From assembly GCF_904846645.1 (NCBI RefSeq), contig NZ_CAJHBO010000004.1:101285-165284 (forward strand): 64,000 bases of DNA. The letters run 5' to 3'. Position numbers and translations under genes: made by a program. Under the pieces are notes generated by a model, which saw only the letters and a list, made by a program, of their open reading frames with translations, had not been told where the DNA came from and ran no database searches. Position 1 is the first letter of the stretch. The number at the start of each line of letters is the position of its first letter. The DNA comes from Psychrobacter sp. Pi2-1. Its GTDB lineage: Bacteria; Pseudomonadota; Gammaproteobacteria; Pseudomonadales; Moraxellaceae. Of the stretch, positions 17,092 to 25,431 are shown piece after piece.

Positions 17092-17943
17092 TTAGTTATT
17101 TAAACTCGCATCATGTACCCATACTCCTGCTCGACCAATAAAGTAGGTATGATTGTCTGCAACCTCAAAGTTATAGACGGTTGTCTTATAAAGAATAGGC
17201 TCGCCTTGATTGTCCTTTAAGTGGTTCGTTATCAGTATTTTACCTTTTTCGTCTTTGATACCAATGTCGAGATAACCGTGTTGCTGGTAATAGCTGACGT
17301 CTTTAACATAGCCCTTACCCTTATATTCTGCCTTACTATAGTCGAGCATGTGCGCTTCGGCATCTTGCACATAATCATCGTAGTAATCCTCATGATAGTG
17401 CTTTTGATACCAGTAATGATTTGGATTGAATTCTAAATTATCATTAGCGACTTGATAGGTAGGTTGCACACGCTCAACGGTATACATCACGCCATCGGTA
17501 TTCACAGCAATTTCATACTGCTGTAGTTCGTCCACACGTTTAAAGTGAGGCTGATCATAGAACTCAATGTCCGCCTGTGGATTTTCCATAGCACCAACTA
17601 CCCAAACAGGGTGATTGGGCGTCGCTAGAAAATGACTAATGGGACTAGCTGCTTGAATTTTTTCATCGACAAGCAGATAGTTGTGAATATCAAAATTTTC
17701 ATCATCTGGTTTTAATCTATAAGGCGAAGTATTATTTTTCTCTAAACGCACGATCCACATCTCTTTGTCTTTATGCACAAAGGTCTTGAGCACTGGCTTA
17801 TACTCTATGTCACCGCTACCATCTTCAGGCTTGGAGAGTACAGGCTTTGATAAAATTAAGTCGCCGACTTTAATGTCCTGAATCGGCACTAGTCCTTTAT
17901 CCGTATGAACGAGCGTTCCTGCCACGAATCCTGTGTTATTCAT
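17092..17943 (-). CDS. Stand-alone Hint-domain protein A (283 residues)
   Basis: The first of the three Hint genes. MNNTGFVAGTLVHTDKG begins the domain, LATPNHPVWVVG is the central T-x-N-H block, and YNFEVADNHTYFIG with WVHDA ends it. As in the others, Gly stands where the nucleophilic Cys belongs and Asp where the terminal Asn belongs. The middle is acidic and rich in Tyr and His. An AAAAGGA ribosome binding site for this gene lies inside the last codons of the upstream 17947-18162 reading frame, and only 3 bases separate them, so the two are likely co-translated. Function unknown. Confidence 0.8.
   Translation of the reverse strand: MNNTGFVAGTLVHTDKGLVPIQDIKVGDLILSKPVLSKPEDGSGDIEYKPVLKTFVHKDKEMWIVRLEKNNTSPYRLKPDDENFDIHNYLLVDEKIQAASPISHFLATPNHPVWVVGAMENPQADIEFYDQPHFKRVDELQQYEIAVNTDGVMYTVERVQPTYQVANDNLEFNPNHYWYQKHYHEDYYDDYVQDAEAHMLDYSKAEYKGKGYVKDVSYYQQHGYLDIGIKDEKGKILITNHLKDNQGEPILYKTTVYNFEVADNHTYFIGRAGVWVHDASLNN
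17792..17933 (-). repeat. Direct repeat copy 2 in Hint A (pair with 16070-16211)
   Basis: Ungapped near-identical partner of 16070-16211, with an offset of 1722 bases. Hint B carries a more diverged version of its last ~50 bases. Confidence 0.8.
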
Positions 17944-17946
17944 GTC

Positions 17947-18162
17947 TTATCCTTTTTGATCTTGTCGTTTTAACCCATCAAACCTCAGCCCAAACTTTAG
18001 CAGATACTTACGCAGTCGGTCGCTGTCGTTATTGCTTTTTAGCTGAGTTCTGGAGTTGGCATACAGATAGCGCCCTGCTGGCGCTTGGTTTCTATGATTA
18101 ATACAAATCTCAATCACATATGCCAATTGCACCGCATCAAATGGATCAATAGTTGTCAGCAT
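17947..18162 (-). pseudogene. C-terminal remnant of an RtcR-like sigma54 regulator
   Basis: A 71-codon reading frame, open without a start for 20 more codons up to a stop at 18223-18225. Its text PFDAVQLAYVIEIC, then AGRYLYANSR, then NNDSDRLRKYLLKFGL strongly recalls the C-terminal DNA-binding end of RtcR, the sigma54 activator of RNA-repair operons. This is from memory of the family, not a search. None of the AAA+ or CARF-like regulator domains are present, and the 190 bases upstream do not encode them in any frame. It therefore looks like a truncated remnant, though it could still be translated and couple to Hint A. Confidence 0.55.
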
Positions 18163-18430
18163 GTCTTCATCGAAATATCTTCTTAAAATATTATGGCTAC
18201 CCTGCTCGATGGTTTTCGCTATCTAAAGTAGCATATGAGCTATTTTTAATCACTTTATTGCATATACTGTCATTACTTGTTTGTGCAACCGAACTAACGC
18301 AGCTCCTAACGAAAGTGATTCTGACCAAACTGTTACCCATTGATACCGACGTAATGACGTCATGCGTGTATGATGTACGCGACCAATGTAAGCATCTTAT
18401 CTATATCAATCATTACTATTGAGCCTCGCT

Positions 18431-20245
18431 ATGCCTGAATCTCGTACCAATCTAAACCCTGAACCCAAAACCAGTTCGCCGTACTTTATCGGATTATTAC
18501 TTCGCTATAGCACGTTTGGCGCGGCGATTTTAATTCTGTTAGCGGGTTTATTATTGGTAAGTTGGTGGCTGATTGTAATCGGTGGTTTGGCTGTGGCGCT
18601 TGGTATTTATGATTTGATTCAGTCTAAGCACGCGATATTGAGCAACTACCCTGTCGCTGGACATATTCGCTATGTGTTGGAAGATTTCCGTCCTGAGATT
18701 CGCCAGTACTTGCTTGAGGACGATAAAGAACAAGTACCGTTCTCACGTCAGCAGCGTGCGCTAGTCTATCAACGTGCTAAGAACGTTAGTGACACTAATG
18801 CCTTTGGTACGCTAGATAATTTATATACTCATGGCAAAGAATGGTTTTTGCAATCTACCATCAGTGCCCCACTAGAAAACAAAGACTTTCGTATTATGGT
18901 CGGTGGTGAGCGTTGTCAGCAGCCACACGATATGTCGGTATTTAATATCTCAGCGATGAGCTTTGGCAGCCTGTCAGCAAACGCCATCATGGCACTCAAT
19001 CAAGGCGCAAAATTGGGCGGATTTACTCATGACACGGGCGAAGGCGCGATCAGCCCTTATCATCGTAAGTTCGGTGGTGATTTGATTTGGGAATTGGGTA
19101 CAGGCTACTTTGGTTGCCGTGATAATGATGGTAACTTTGATCCACAGTCTTTTGCTGAAAAAGCCGTCGATCCTCAAGTTAAAATGATTGAAATCAAGCT
19201 TTCACAAGGTGCCAAGCCTGGTAAAGGTGGCGTCCTTCCCTCTAGCAAAATCACGCAAGAGATTGCAGACACACGTCAAGTACCTACGGGTCAAGACTGT
19301 ATCTCGCCTTCTTCGCATACCGCATTTAGCACCCCGCGCGAGTTAGTCGCCTTTTGGCAGCAGCTGCGTGAGTTATCTGGCGGCAAGCCTGTTGGTTTTA
19401 AGCTATGTGTGGGTCAACCTTGGCAGTTTATGGCAATTGTCAAAGCCATGATCGAGACGGACAATTATCCTGATTTTATTGTCATTGATGGGGCTGAGGG
19501 CGGTACAGGTGCCGCGCCCGTCGAGTTCATGGACAATGTCGGTATGCCAATGGTTGAAGGGTTTCTGCTCGTTCATAATACTTTAGTCGGTGCAGGTATT
19601 CGTGACAAAATTAAGCTTGGTGTTAGTGGAAAAATCGTATCAGGCTTTGATATCGCGCGCATGATTGCGCTAGGTGCCGATTGGTGTAACTCAGCACGTG
19701 GCTTTATGTTTGCAGTCGGCTGCATTCAGTCGCGCTCTTGTCACACCAATACGTGCCCGACAGGTGTGGCAACTCAAGACCCTTACCGTCAAAAGGCGCT
19801 CGACGTCCCTAGTAAGGCTGAGCGTGTTGCAAGTTTCCACAAAAACACGCTAAAATCGCTTGCCAGTATCGTAGGCGCGGTCGGTTTACAGCATCCTAGC
19901 CAATTACAGCCGTATCATATCGCACGCCGCTTAGACGATGGGCAGATTAAGCTATTGTCCAAGTTTTTCTATTTTGCTGATAAAGGTGCGCTGCTAGATC
20001 ATAGTGCCCGTGCTGACGTATTTAACCAGATGTGGGTCATGGCAAACCCTGATAGCTTCTTAGCTAATAATGATGCGCTCATTGCTTATAACAAAGACTC
20101 GCGCGATAAGGGCAAAGAAACTAGCGCACCAACAGAACACAGCGCTGGGTATAATTCTGAGCACTTGACCAATCTCACCGATGGTGGACGATTAATTGGT
20201 AATGTGAATAACACAATCCGTGACTTCCCGCCTACTAGCGACTGA
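18431..20245 (+). CDS. FMN-binding glutamate synthase family protein, membrane-anchored
   Basis: A protein with a GltB-type FMN/Fe-S synthase domain but no glutaminase domain. It starts with two hydrophobic segments (about residues 22-60), so the enzyme is anchored in the inner membrane. The synthase core shows ISAMSFGSLSANAI, GAEGGTGAAPVEFMD (FMN phosphate region), and SRSCHTNTCPTG, whose cysteines fit a 3Fe-4S cluster. The ATG at 18431 was preferred over an in-frame TTG at 18419. No GltD partner lies nearby. It may act as an orphan glutamate synthase-like oxidoreductase; the substrate is not known. Confidence 0.88.
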   Translation: MPESRTNLNPEPKTSSPYFIGLLLRYSTFGAAILILLAGLLLVSWWLIVIGGLAVALGIYDLIQSKHAILSNYPVAGHIRYVLEDFRPEIRQYLLEDDKEQVPFSRQQRALVYQRAKNVSDTNAFGTLDNLYTHGKEWFLQSTISAPLENKDFRIMVGGERCQQPHDMSVFNISAMSFGSLSANAIMALNQGAKLGGFTHDTGEGAISPYHRKFGGDLIWELGTGYFGCRDNDGNFDPQSFAEKAVDPQVKMIEIKLSQGAKPGKGGVLPSSKITQEIADTRQVPTGQDCISPSSHTAFSTPRELVAFWQQLRELSGGKPVGFKLCVGQPWQFMAIVKAMIETDNYPDFIVIDGAEGGTGAAPVEFMDNVGMPMVEGFLLVHNTLVGAGIRDKIKLGVSGKIVSGFDIARMIALGADWCNSARGFMFAVGCIQSRSCHTNTCPTGVATQDPYRQKALDVPSKAERVASFHKNTLKSLASIVGAVGLQHPSQLQPYHIARRLDDGQIKLLSKFFYFADKGALLDHSARADVFNQMWVMANPDSFLANNDALIAYNKDSRDKGKETSAPTEHSAGYNSEHLTNLTDGGRLIGNVNNTIRDFPPTSD

Positions 20246-20350
20246 TTCAGCGCCTAAATCGTTGTTCTTAAAAAGTAGTAATGAAGGTGTAATTAAGCAG
20301 TAGATAGCCACCAAACTTAAATAATTTGTACATTAAAAGACGCGTGATTG

Positions 20351-21163
20351 ATGCCAAGTTCTATTTTTACCTTATCCCTATCAACGATAGTGCTTGCGCT
20401 GGGCCTGAGCGCTTGCCAGCAGACCAATACTAATGCGGCTAGTAGCGACACCGATAGCTGGTCATGTCAGACTGAGGACACGCCTTTTACTTATAGTGTT
20501 TGCCGTGTGGATGCTACCGCGTTAGCGAGCGAGCGTTATTCATTACAACTTTTTTGGCAATCTTCTGATAACAATAAGCCTTTGCTAACCTTTGATGCGT
20601 TATTGGCCACATTACCGAATCATGAGACTCTCAACTTTGCCATGAATGCAGGCATGTACAATGAAAACTATGCGCCGATTGGCTATACAGTCATCGAAGG
20701 CAAAGAACTCAAATCGCTAAATATAAAAGAAGGTGGCGGTAATTTTCATCTATTACCTAATGGGGTTATGTGGTGGGACAAAGCTGGCAACGTGCAAATC
20801 ACCGAAAGTAATGCGTTAAATGAGCAGCTAAACTATGGTGATGTGCAGCCTTGGTATGCGACGCAATCGGGTCCTATGCTGGTCATCAATAACGAGATAC
20901 ACCCACAGTTCAACCCTGATAGCAGCTCAATCAAACTGCGTAATGGTGCAGGCGTTTGCCGTGATGGCAGTATACAGCTCGTTAATAGCGATGAGCCTGT
21001 GACCTTTTATCAGTTTGCAGAACTATTTAAGAATGAGCTGGGTTGTTCAAACGCGCTGTTTTTGGATGGTGGTATTGCCTCAGCGTTGTATGCGCCTAGT
21101 ATCGATAAGCAAGATAAAAAAGAGATGGGCGTGATGATTGGATTGGTTGAAAAGAAAGAGTAA
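20351..21163 (+). CDS. Phosphodiester glycosidase family (DUF2233) lipoprotein
   Basis: A 270-residue predicted lipoprotein with a hydrophobic signal and lipobox LSAC (Cys about residue 22), so it should be exported and lipid-anchored. The body carries the NAGPA/DUF2233 signatures FAMNAGMYNENYAPIGY, SGPMLVINNEIHPQF, and NALFLDGGIASALYAP. Relatives cleave or bind GlcNAc-phosphodiester or related sugar bonds, but the bacterial substrates are largely unknown. The ATG at 20351 was chosen over an in-frame TTG one codon upstream. It ends 34 bases before a terminator. Confidence 0.82.
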   Translation: MPSSIFTLSLSTIVLALGLSACQQTNTNAASSDTDSWSCQTEDTPFTYSVCRVDATALASERYSLQLFWQSSDNNKPLLTFDALLATLPNHETLNFAMNAGMYNENYAPIGYTVIEGKELKSLNIKEGGGNFHLLPNGVMWWDKAGNVQITESNALNEQLNYGDVQPWYATQSGPMLVINNEIHPQFNPDSSSIKLRNGAGVCRDGSIQLVNSDEPVTFYQFAELFKNELGCSNALFLDGGIASALYAPSIDKQDKKEMGVMIGLVEKKE

Positions 21164-21197
21164 TGTACCTTGATACTCTTTCTTTTCAACTAAGATT

Positions 21198-21240
21198 AAA
21201 AAAGCACTTAGCGTGATTATTTCATGCTAAGTGCTTTTTT
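21198..21240 (+). terminator. Rho-independent terminator after the DUF2233 gene
   Basis: The stem AGCACTTAGCGTG/CATGCTAAGTGCT has one G-U pair and is flanked by six A and six T. Confidence 0.92.
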
Positions 21241-21379
21241 ATAAACGTTTATTTTGAATATTGTAGTCAAAGAACTCTAAAATGGGTACAAGGCAGCCGA
21301 CTGCAGATTGTACAAACAGTACATCTAAGGAGGATAACGCCGTAGCGGTTTAGTAGTTCACCGACTATATGTTAAAAAC

Positions 21380-22597
21380 TTAACCACCCAAACTCATCTT
21401 AGGGCCAAACGGTTCGTAATGAACGCTATCGGTACCATGATCTAAGGCTACTAACCCGTCAATCATGCTCTCCATAAATGGCATCGAGCCGCACACATAG
21501 ATATCGGCAGGTTTAGGCAAGCTAGCAAGCCACGTCTCATCTAATATTTGCCCAGACTCAAAGTAAAATATATGCTTTTCTACGTTCTCAGCCTTAGCAA
21601 GTAATGCCTCTACCTGATCAGAAAAAGCATGATGAGCGACATTTTGACAGGCGTAAACCCAGATAGTAGGACGTTTAGGATTGGCTAATACTTGCGCCTC
21701 TAACATCGCCAGTACAGGCGTCACCCCGACTCCTGCACTCATCAATACTAACGGAATATCATTTTGCTGTACCAAATCTTGATTGAACGCAAAGTCACCA
21801 GCTGGCGCCGATAATAAAACCGTATCACCGACTTCTAGTTGATCATGCATATAGTTAGAGACCAACCCATGATGCGCATTACGGTTATCACGTCGAACCG
21901 CAAACTGAATGCCTGCATCGGTACTGGCAGAGTATAGAGAATAATGACGCAGGGCTATATGGTCGCTGTCTTTTGGGTCTGTTTTCACCGTGATATATTG
22001 ACCAGCGGTTAAGGTCAACTTGCTTAAATCAATCTCTTGAGCGTTTGCTAAATCATCACCTGTTCTGTTCTCACTCTGATTAACTGGTACCACGGTAAAG
22101 GCTGCGATATCTGTAGCGACCGCTTCCTTTTTAATTACCTTAAATGATGCAAACCCCTGCCATATTGCCTCTTCATACATACCATGCTCAATCTGAATAA
22201 ATACTGAAGCAATCTCATCATAAGCTTCTGTCCAAGCGGTAATGATGTCGTCAGTGGCTGCCTCTCCCAGCACTTCTTTTATCGCCCCAATTAAATGCTT
22301 GCCGACGATAGGATAATGCTCAGGCAATATCTGTAAGGCTCTATGCTTATGGCTAATCTGAGTCACTTGTGGCAATAGCGTAGCCAGTTTGTCCAAGTGC
22401 TTGGCAGCGGCCAATACTGTCATTGCTAGCGCCGTCTGCTGTCTTCCCAATTTTTGATTGGTCTCATTAAAAATATCTAACAATTCAGGATGCTCGTTAA
22501 ACATATTTTTATAAAACACAGTGGTAATCGCAACGCCATGCTCTTCAAGTACAGGAACAGTTGCGGTGACGATTTCTAACGTTTTTGGTGAGGCCAT
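21380..22597 (-). CDS. hmp: Flavohemoglobin / nitric oxide dioxygenase Hmp
   Basis: A cytoplasmic enzyme that oxidises nitric oxide to nitrate with O2 and NAD(P)H. The N-terminal globin domain (about residues 1-140) has the distal FYKNMF region and the proximal heme His in SHKHRALQILPEHY. It is followed by an FAD domain (RHYSLYSA, about residue 200) and an NAD domain (LMSAGVGVTPVLAML and the late YVCGSMPFM). The start at MASPKTLEIV was chosen over a Met nine codons upstream because of AAGAGA at correct spacing and family alignment. A perfect NsrR-like palindrome lies about 125 bases upstream, pointing to NO-responsive control. Confidence 0.95.
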   Translation of the reverse strand: MASPKTLEIVTATVPVLEEHGVAITTVFYKNMFNEHPELLDIFNETNQKLGRQQTALAMTVLAAAKHLDKLATLLPQVTQISHKHRALQILPEHYPIVGKHLIGAIKEVLGEAATDDIITAWTEAYDEIASVFIQIEHGMYEEAIWQGFASFKVIKKEAVATDIAAFTVVPVNQSENRTGDDLANAQEIDLSKLTLTAGQYITVKTDPKDSDHIALRHYSLYSASTDAGIQFAVRRDNRNAHHGLVSNYMHDQLEVGDTVLLSAPAGDFAFNQDLVQQNDIPLVLMSAGVGVTPVLAMLEAQVLANPKRPTIWVYACQNVAHHAFSDQVEALLAKAENVEKHIFYFESGQILDETWLASLPKPADIYVCGSMPFMESMIDGLVALDHGTDSVHYEPFGPKMSLGG

Positions 22598-22900
22598 GTT
22601 GTTTCTCTTAGTCATTAACTGCATTGATAAATTGAGATGTTAAAAATAATCCGTCTAAAATGGCAATAATGAGCAGACCTTTTTACAGTGGTCATCAAAA
22701 TTTTTAACCGCCCAATTCGGAAGTGTGTTAACATTCATTTAAAATGAATGTTAACACACTTTACTAGGCATACCAATATACAATTAATATAGAACCGATT
22801 TGAATCGACAAAAAAACAGCCGCTATGTTGTCATAACAGCTGTTGTTATAAAGATTTAAGCTGTGTTAACAGGTTTTAGGAGTTAGATTGAATATTAAAA
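22598..22900. other. Intergenic region upstream of hmp
   Basis: No gene is seen in this stretch. It holds the hmp promoter and the palindrome at 22721-22761. A short GC-poor inverted element (AACAGCCGCTATGTTG to CATAACAGCTGTTG) lies near 22817-22848. Confidence 0.5.
22721..22761 (-). promoter_or_regulatory. Perfect 41-bp palindrome, NsrR-like operator of hmp
   Basis: Twenty-base arms flank a single central base. The inner 23 bases read AACATTCATTT-A-AAATGAATGTT, which fits the NsrR pattern of an AAGATGCATTT-like half-site and its inverted partner spaced by one base. It lies upstream of hmp, the classic NsrR target. No T run follows, so it is not a terminator. NsrR itself is not in this window. 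Confidence 0.7.
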
Positions 22901-24124
22901 TTACCGGGCCATATATTGAGTCATTTCTTCAACGCCATGTAGCGTCATCGGGTACATTTTATTTTCGAATAGCTTTTTAATTTCAACGATAGTTTGCGTA
23001 TATTGCCAATACGACGGGTTTTCAGGGTTGAGCCAAGTTACTTTATCAAAATGCTCCAGTACGCGTTTCAACCATACGATGCCCGCTTCATTATTCATAT
23101 ACTCTACGCTGCCGCCTACTGTCATCAGTTCATAAGGTGACATCGATGCATCACCGACGAAGATGACACGATACTCACGGCCATATTTATTGAGTAGCTC
23201 AAACGTTGGCATCGGCGCACTATGACGACGATTATTGTCCTTCCACACATAGTCATACAAACAGTTATGAAAATAAAAGAACTCTAAGGTTTTAAATTCA
23301 TTTTTTGCCGCAGAAAACAGTTTTTCGAGCGCTTCGACATGGATATCCATACTGCCGCCCACATCAAACAACATCAACACTTTGACACGGTTACGGCGCT
23401 CTGCCTGCATATGTATATCGAGCACCCCCTTTTTTGCCGTACGCTTAATCGTCTCATGAATATCTAGCTCGTCAGCACTGCCTGTCCGCGCAAACTGGCG
23501 CAGATTGCGTAGCGCCATCTGAATTTGGCGAGTACCGAGCTGATTATCATCATCGAGATTGCGATATTTACGCTGCTCCCAGACTTTTGCTGCGCTACGT
23601 TTGCGCGACTCACCGCCAACACGCACGCCTTCTGGATGGTCACCATAAGCACCAAATGGTGAAGTGCCGCCTGTGCCTACCCATTTACTACCACCTTGAT
23701 GACGCTCTTTTTGCTCTTTTAACCGTTCCTCTAACGCCTTCATCAGCTCTTCAAGCGAGCCGTACTTTTTCAGTAGGCGTCTTTGCTCTTCGGTTAGATT
23801 CTTTGGATCGAGCTTTAGATCCAGCCACTCTTTGGGCACATCTGTCAGCTTGGCTAATAGCTCATCCATATCGAGGCTATCAACACCTTCAAAATAATCC
23901 GCCATGGCCCGATCGAACTTATCAAAATGGCGCTCGTCTTTGACCATGCACAGTCGAATCAGCCGATACATATCTTCGCGGCTAGCAAAAGTAGTCAGTG
24001 CTGGATCTTCAGGATGCGACTGCATCATCAGCCCTTTATCTAACGCGGCATTGAGATCGAGCAGCTCGCGCGTACTGACTGGCACGCCGTAAGTACGCAA
24101 GGTATAGAATAGTTTGATAAACAT
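22901..24124 (-). CDS. VWA-domain protein, CoxE-like
   Basis: A 407-residue cytoplasmic protein. The N-terminal part (FIKLFYTLRTYGVPVSTRELLDL) and charged middle are typical of the CoxE-like VWA family. The VWA domain begins about residue 225 with MLFDVGGSMDIH, a metal-ion site in the DxGxS form used by this family rather than DxSxS, and continues with FYFHNCLYDYVW and VFVGDASMSPYEL. It lies 146 bases downstream of a MoxR-type ATPase on the same strand. Such ATPase-VWA pairs act together as chaperones that load metals or remodel enzyme complexes. The client protein here is unknown. Confidence 0.88.
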   Translation of the reverse strand: MFIKLFYTLRTYGVPVSTRELLDLNAALDKGLMMQSHPEDPALTTFASREDMYRLIRLCMVKDERHFDKFDRAMADYFEGVDSLDMDELLAKLTDVPKEWLDLKLDPKNLTEEQRRLLKKYGSLEELMKALEERLKEQKERHQGGSKWVGTGGTSPFGAYGDHPEGVRVGGESRKRSAAKVWEQRKYRNLDDDNQLGTRQIQMALRNLRQFARTGSADELDIHETIKRTAKKGVLDIHMQAERRNRVKVLMLFDVGGSMDIHVEALEKLFSAAKNEFKTLEFFYFHNCLYDYVWKDNNRRHSAPMPTFELLNKYGREYRVIFVGDASMSPYELMTVGGSVEYMNNEAGIVWLKRVLEHFDKVTWLNPENPSYWQYTQTIVEIKKLFENKMYPMTLHGVEEMTQYMAR

Positions 24125-24270
24125 AAGAGTCGTATCACTTATTGGCTGATATTATTATCTGGTGATATTGCTGATATCATTGATTGGTACAGTCACAGGT
24201 TGAGCGCTTGCGTTGACTTTTACATCAGATATTGGATATAAAAGGTTAAAGCTAACGCAAGCGGCAAACA

Positions 24271-25134
24271 TTAACGACGCATCATATTGGCAAAACGCTG
24301 TAATAAACTCACATCTGCTTCGTTTTTGAGCAACGCACCATATAGAGGTGGAATAGATTTCTCGCCGCGCAGATTTTCTTCTAGCTCGTCCTGAGCCATA
24401 TCATCAGCAAGTAACAAGGTTAACCAGTCGACCAACTCAGACGTTGATGGCGGCTTTTTAAGACCTTGAATACCACGCAGTTTATAAAAGATATCCAATG
24501 CATCATTGACCAGTTTTTCTTGAATATCTGGAAAATGCACTTCGATGATTTGGCGCATGGTTTCTTCTTCTGGGAAGTCAATATAGTGGAAGAAACAACG
24601 ACGCAAAAATGCATCTGGTAGCTCTTTTTCATTGTTTGAAGTAATAATAACTACTGGACGCTGCGCCGCTGTAATAGTCTCACCCGTCTCATAAACATAA
24701 AAAGACATCTTATCAAGCTCATGTAGCAAGTCATTTGGGAACTCGATATCGGCTTTATCAATCTCATCAATTAGCAGTACGCTACGCTCTGTACTGGTAA
24801 AAGCGTCCCACAGCTTGCCCGGCTTAATATAGTTGGCAATATCATAGACCTTATCATCACCCAACTGTGAATCCCGCAGGCGTGATACCGCATCATACTC
24901 ATACAGTCCTTGCTCCGCTTTAGTCGTCGATTTGACATGCCAAGTAATCAGTGGCATACCCAAACTCTCAGCAACTTCTTCGGCAAGCAACGTCTTACCT
25001 GTGCCAGGCTCACCTTTGATCAGCAATGGCTTTTGTAAGGTCATGGCGGCATTTACGGCCAGTTGCAAATCGTCGGTAGCAATATAACTACTGGTACCAG
25101 TAAAGTTTTTCTTAGTATTGTCAGCTGTGGTCAT
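24271..25134 (-). CDS. MoxR-family AAA+ ATPase
   Basis: A 287-residue AAA+ ATPase with Walker A GEPGTGKT (about residues 41-48), Walker B LLIDEIDKAD, sensor-like VVIITSNNEKELPDAFLRRC, and the C-terminal lid. This is the normal size for stand-alone MoxR proteins. It is immediately upstream of the CoxE-like VWA gene on the - strand, so the two are probably an operon and partners in assembling or activating another protein complex. Confidence 0.92.
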   Translation of the reverse strand: MTTADNTKKNFTGTSSYIATDDLQLAVNAAMTLQKPLLIKGEPGTGKTLLAEEVAESLGMPLITWHVKSTTKAEQGLYEYDAVSRLRDSQLGDDKVYDIANYIKPGKLWDAFTSTERSVLLIDEIDKADIEFPNDLLHELDKMSFYVYETGETITAAQRPVVIITSNNEKELPDAFLRRCFFHYIDFPEEETMRQIIEVHFPDIQEKLVNDALDIFYKLRGIQGLKKPPSTSELVDWLTLLLADDMAQDELEENLRGEKSIPPLYGALLKNEADVSLLQRFANMMRR

Positions 25135-25344
25135 AATCAGATCTCGATTGTTGTTATAGATAAGTTGTTATAAATGGATAGGTCTAAAACATGAATGACT
25201 AATAAAGGATAAATTAGTAAAGAATAAATTAGATTAGCACAGCCTGATGCATTGCCAAAATACTCATGCGTTCGCATTTATTAACAATTGTTATGTGCAG
25301 TTCATAGTGAGCAATTATTTATTTGACTACTAAACAATCTGGCA

Positions 25345-25377
25345 CAAAAAAAGACACGCAGCGGTGTCTCTTTTTCT
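25345..25377 (-). terminator. Terminator downstream of the membrane protein gene
   Basis: A GACAC/GTGTC-centred stem with a 7-T run on the - strand (A run at 25345-25352) lies about 55 bases past the stop at 25432. Confidence 0.75.
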
Positions 25378-25431
25378 GGTATCAAATAAATTCTAAAACA
25401 ATAGTACTATCTTAATGCCTAGCCTATTTTA

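Noticed and set aside
15229..18162. The Hint array as an active intein or homing endonuclease
   Set aside because: No LAGLIDADG or HNH motif is seen, no extein flanks the domains, and the Cys1 and terminal Asn residues are missing.
22721..22761. The hmp palindrome as a terminator
   Set aside because: It has no T tail, is AT-rich in the centre and lies upstream of hmp rather than after a gene.
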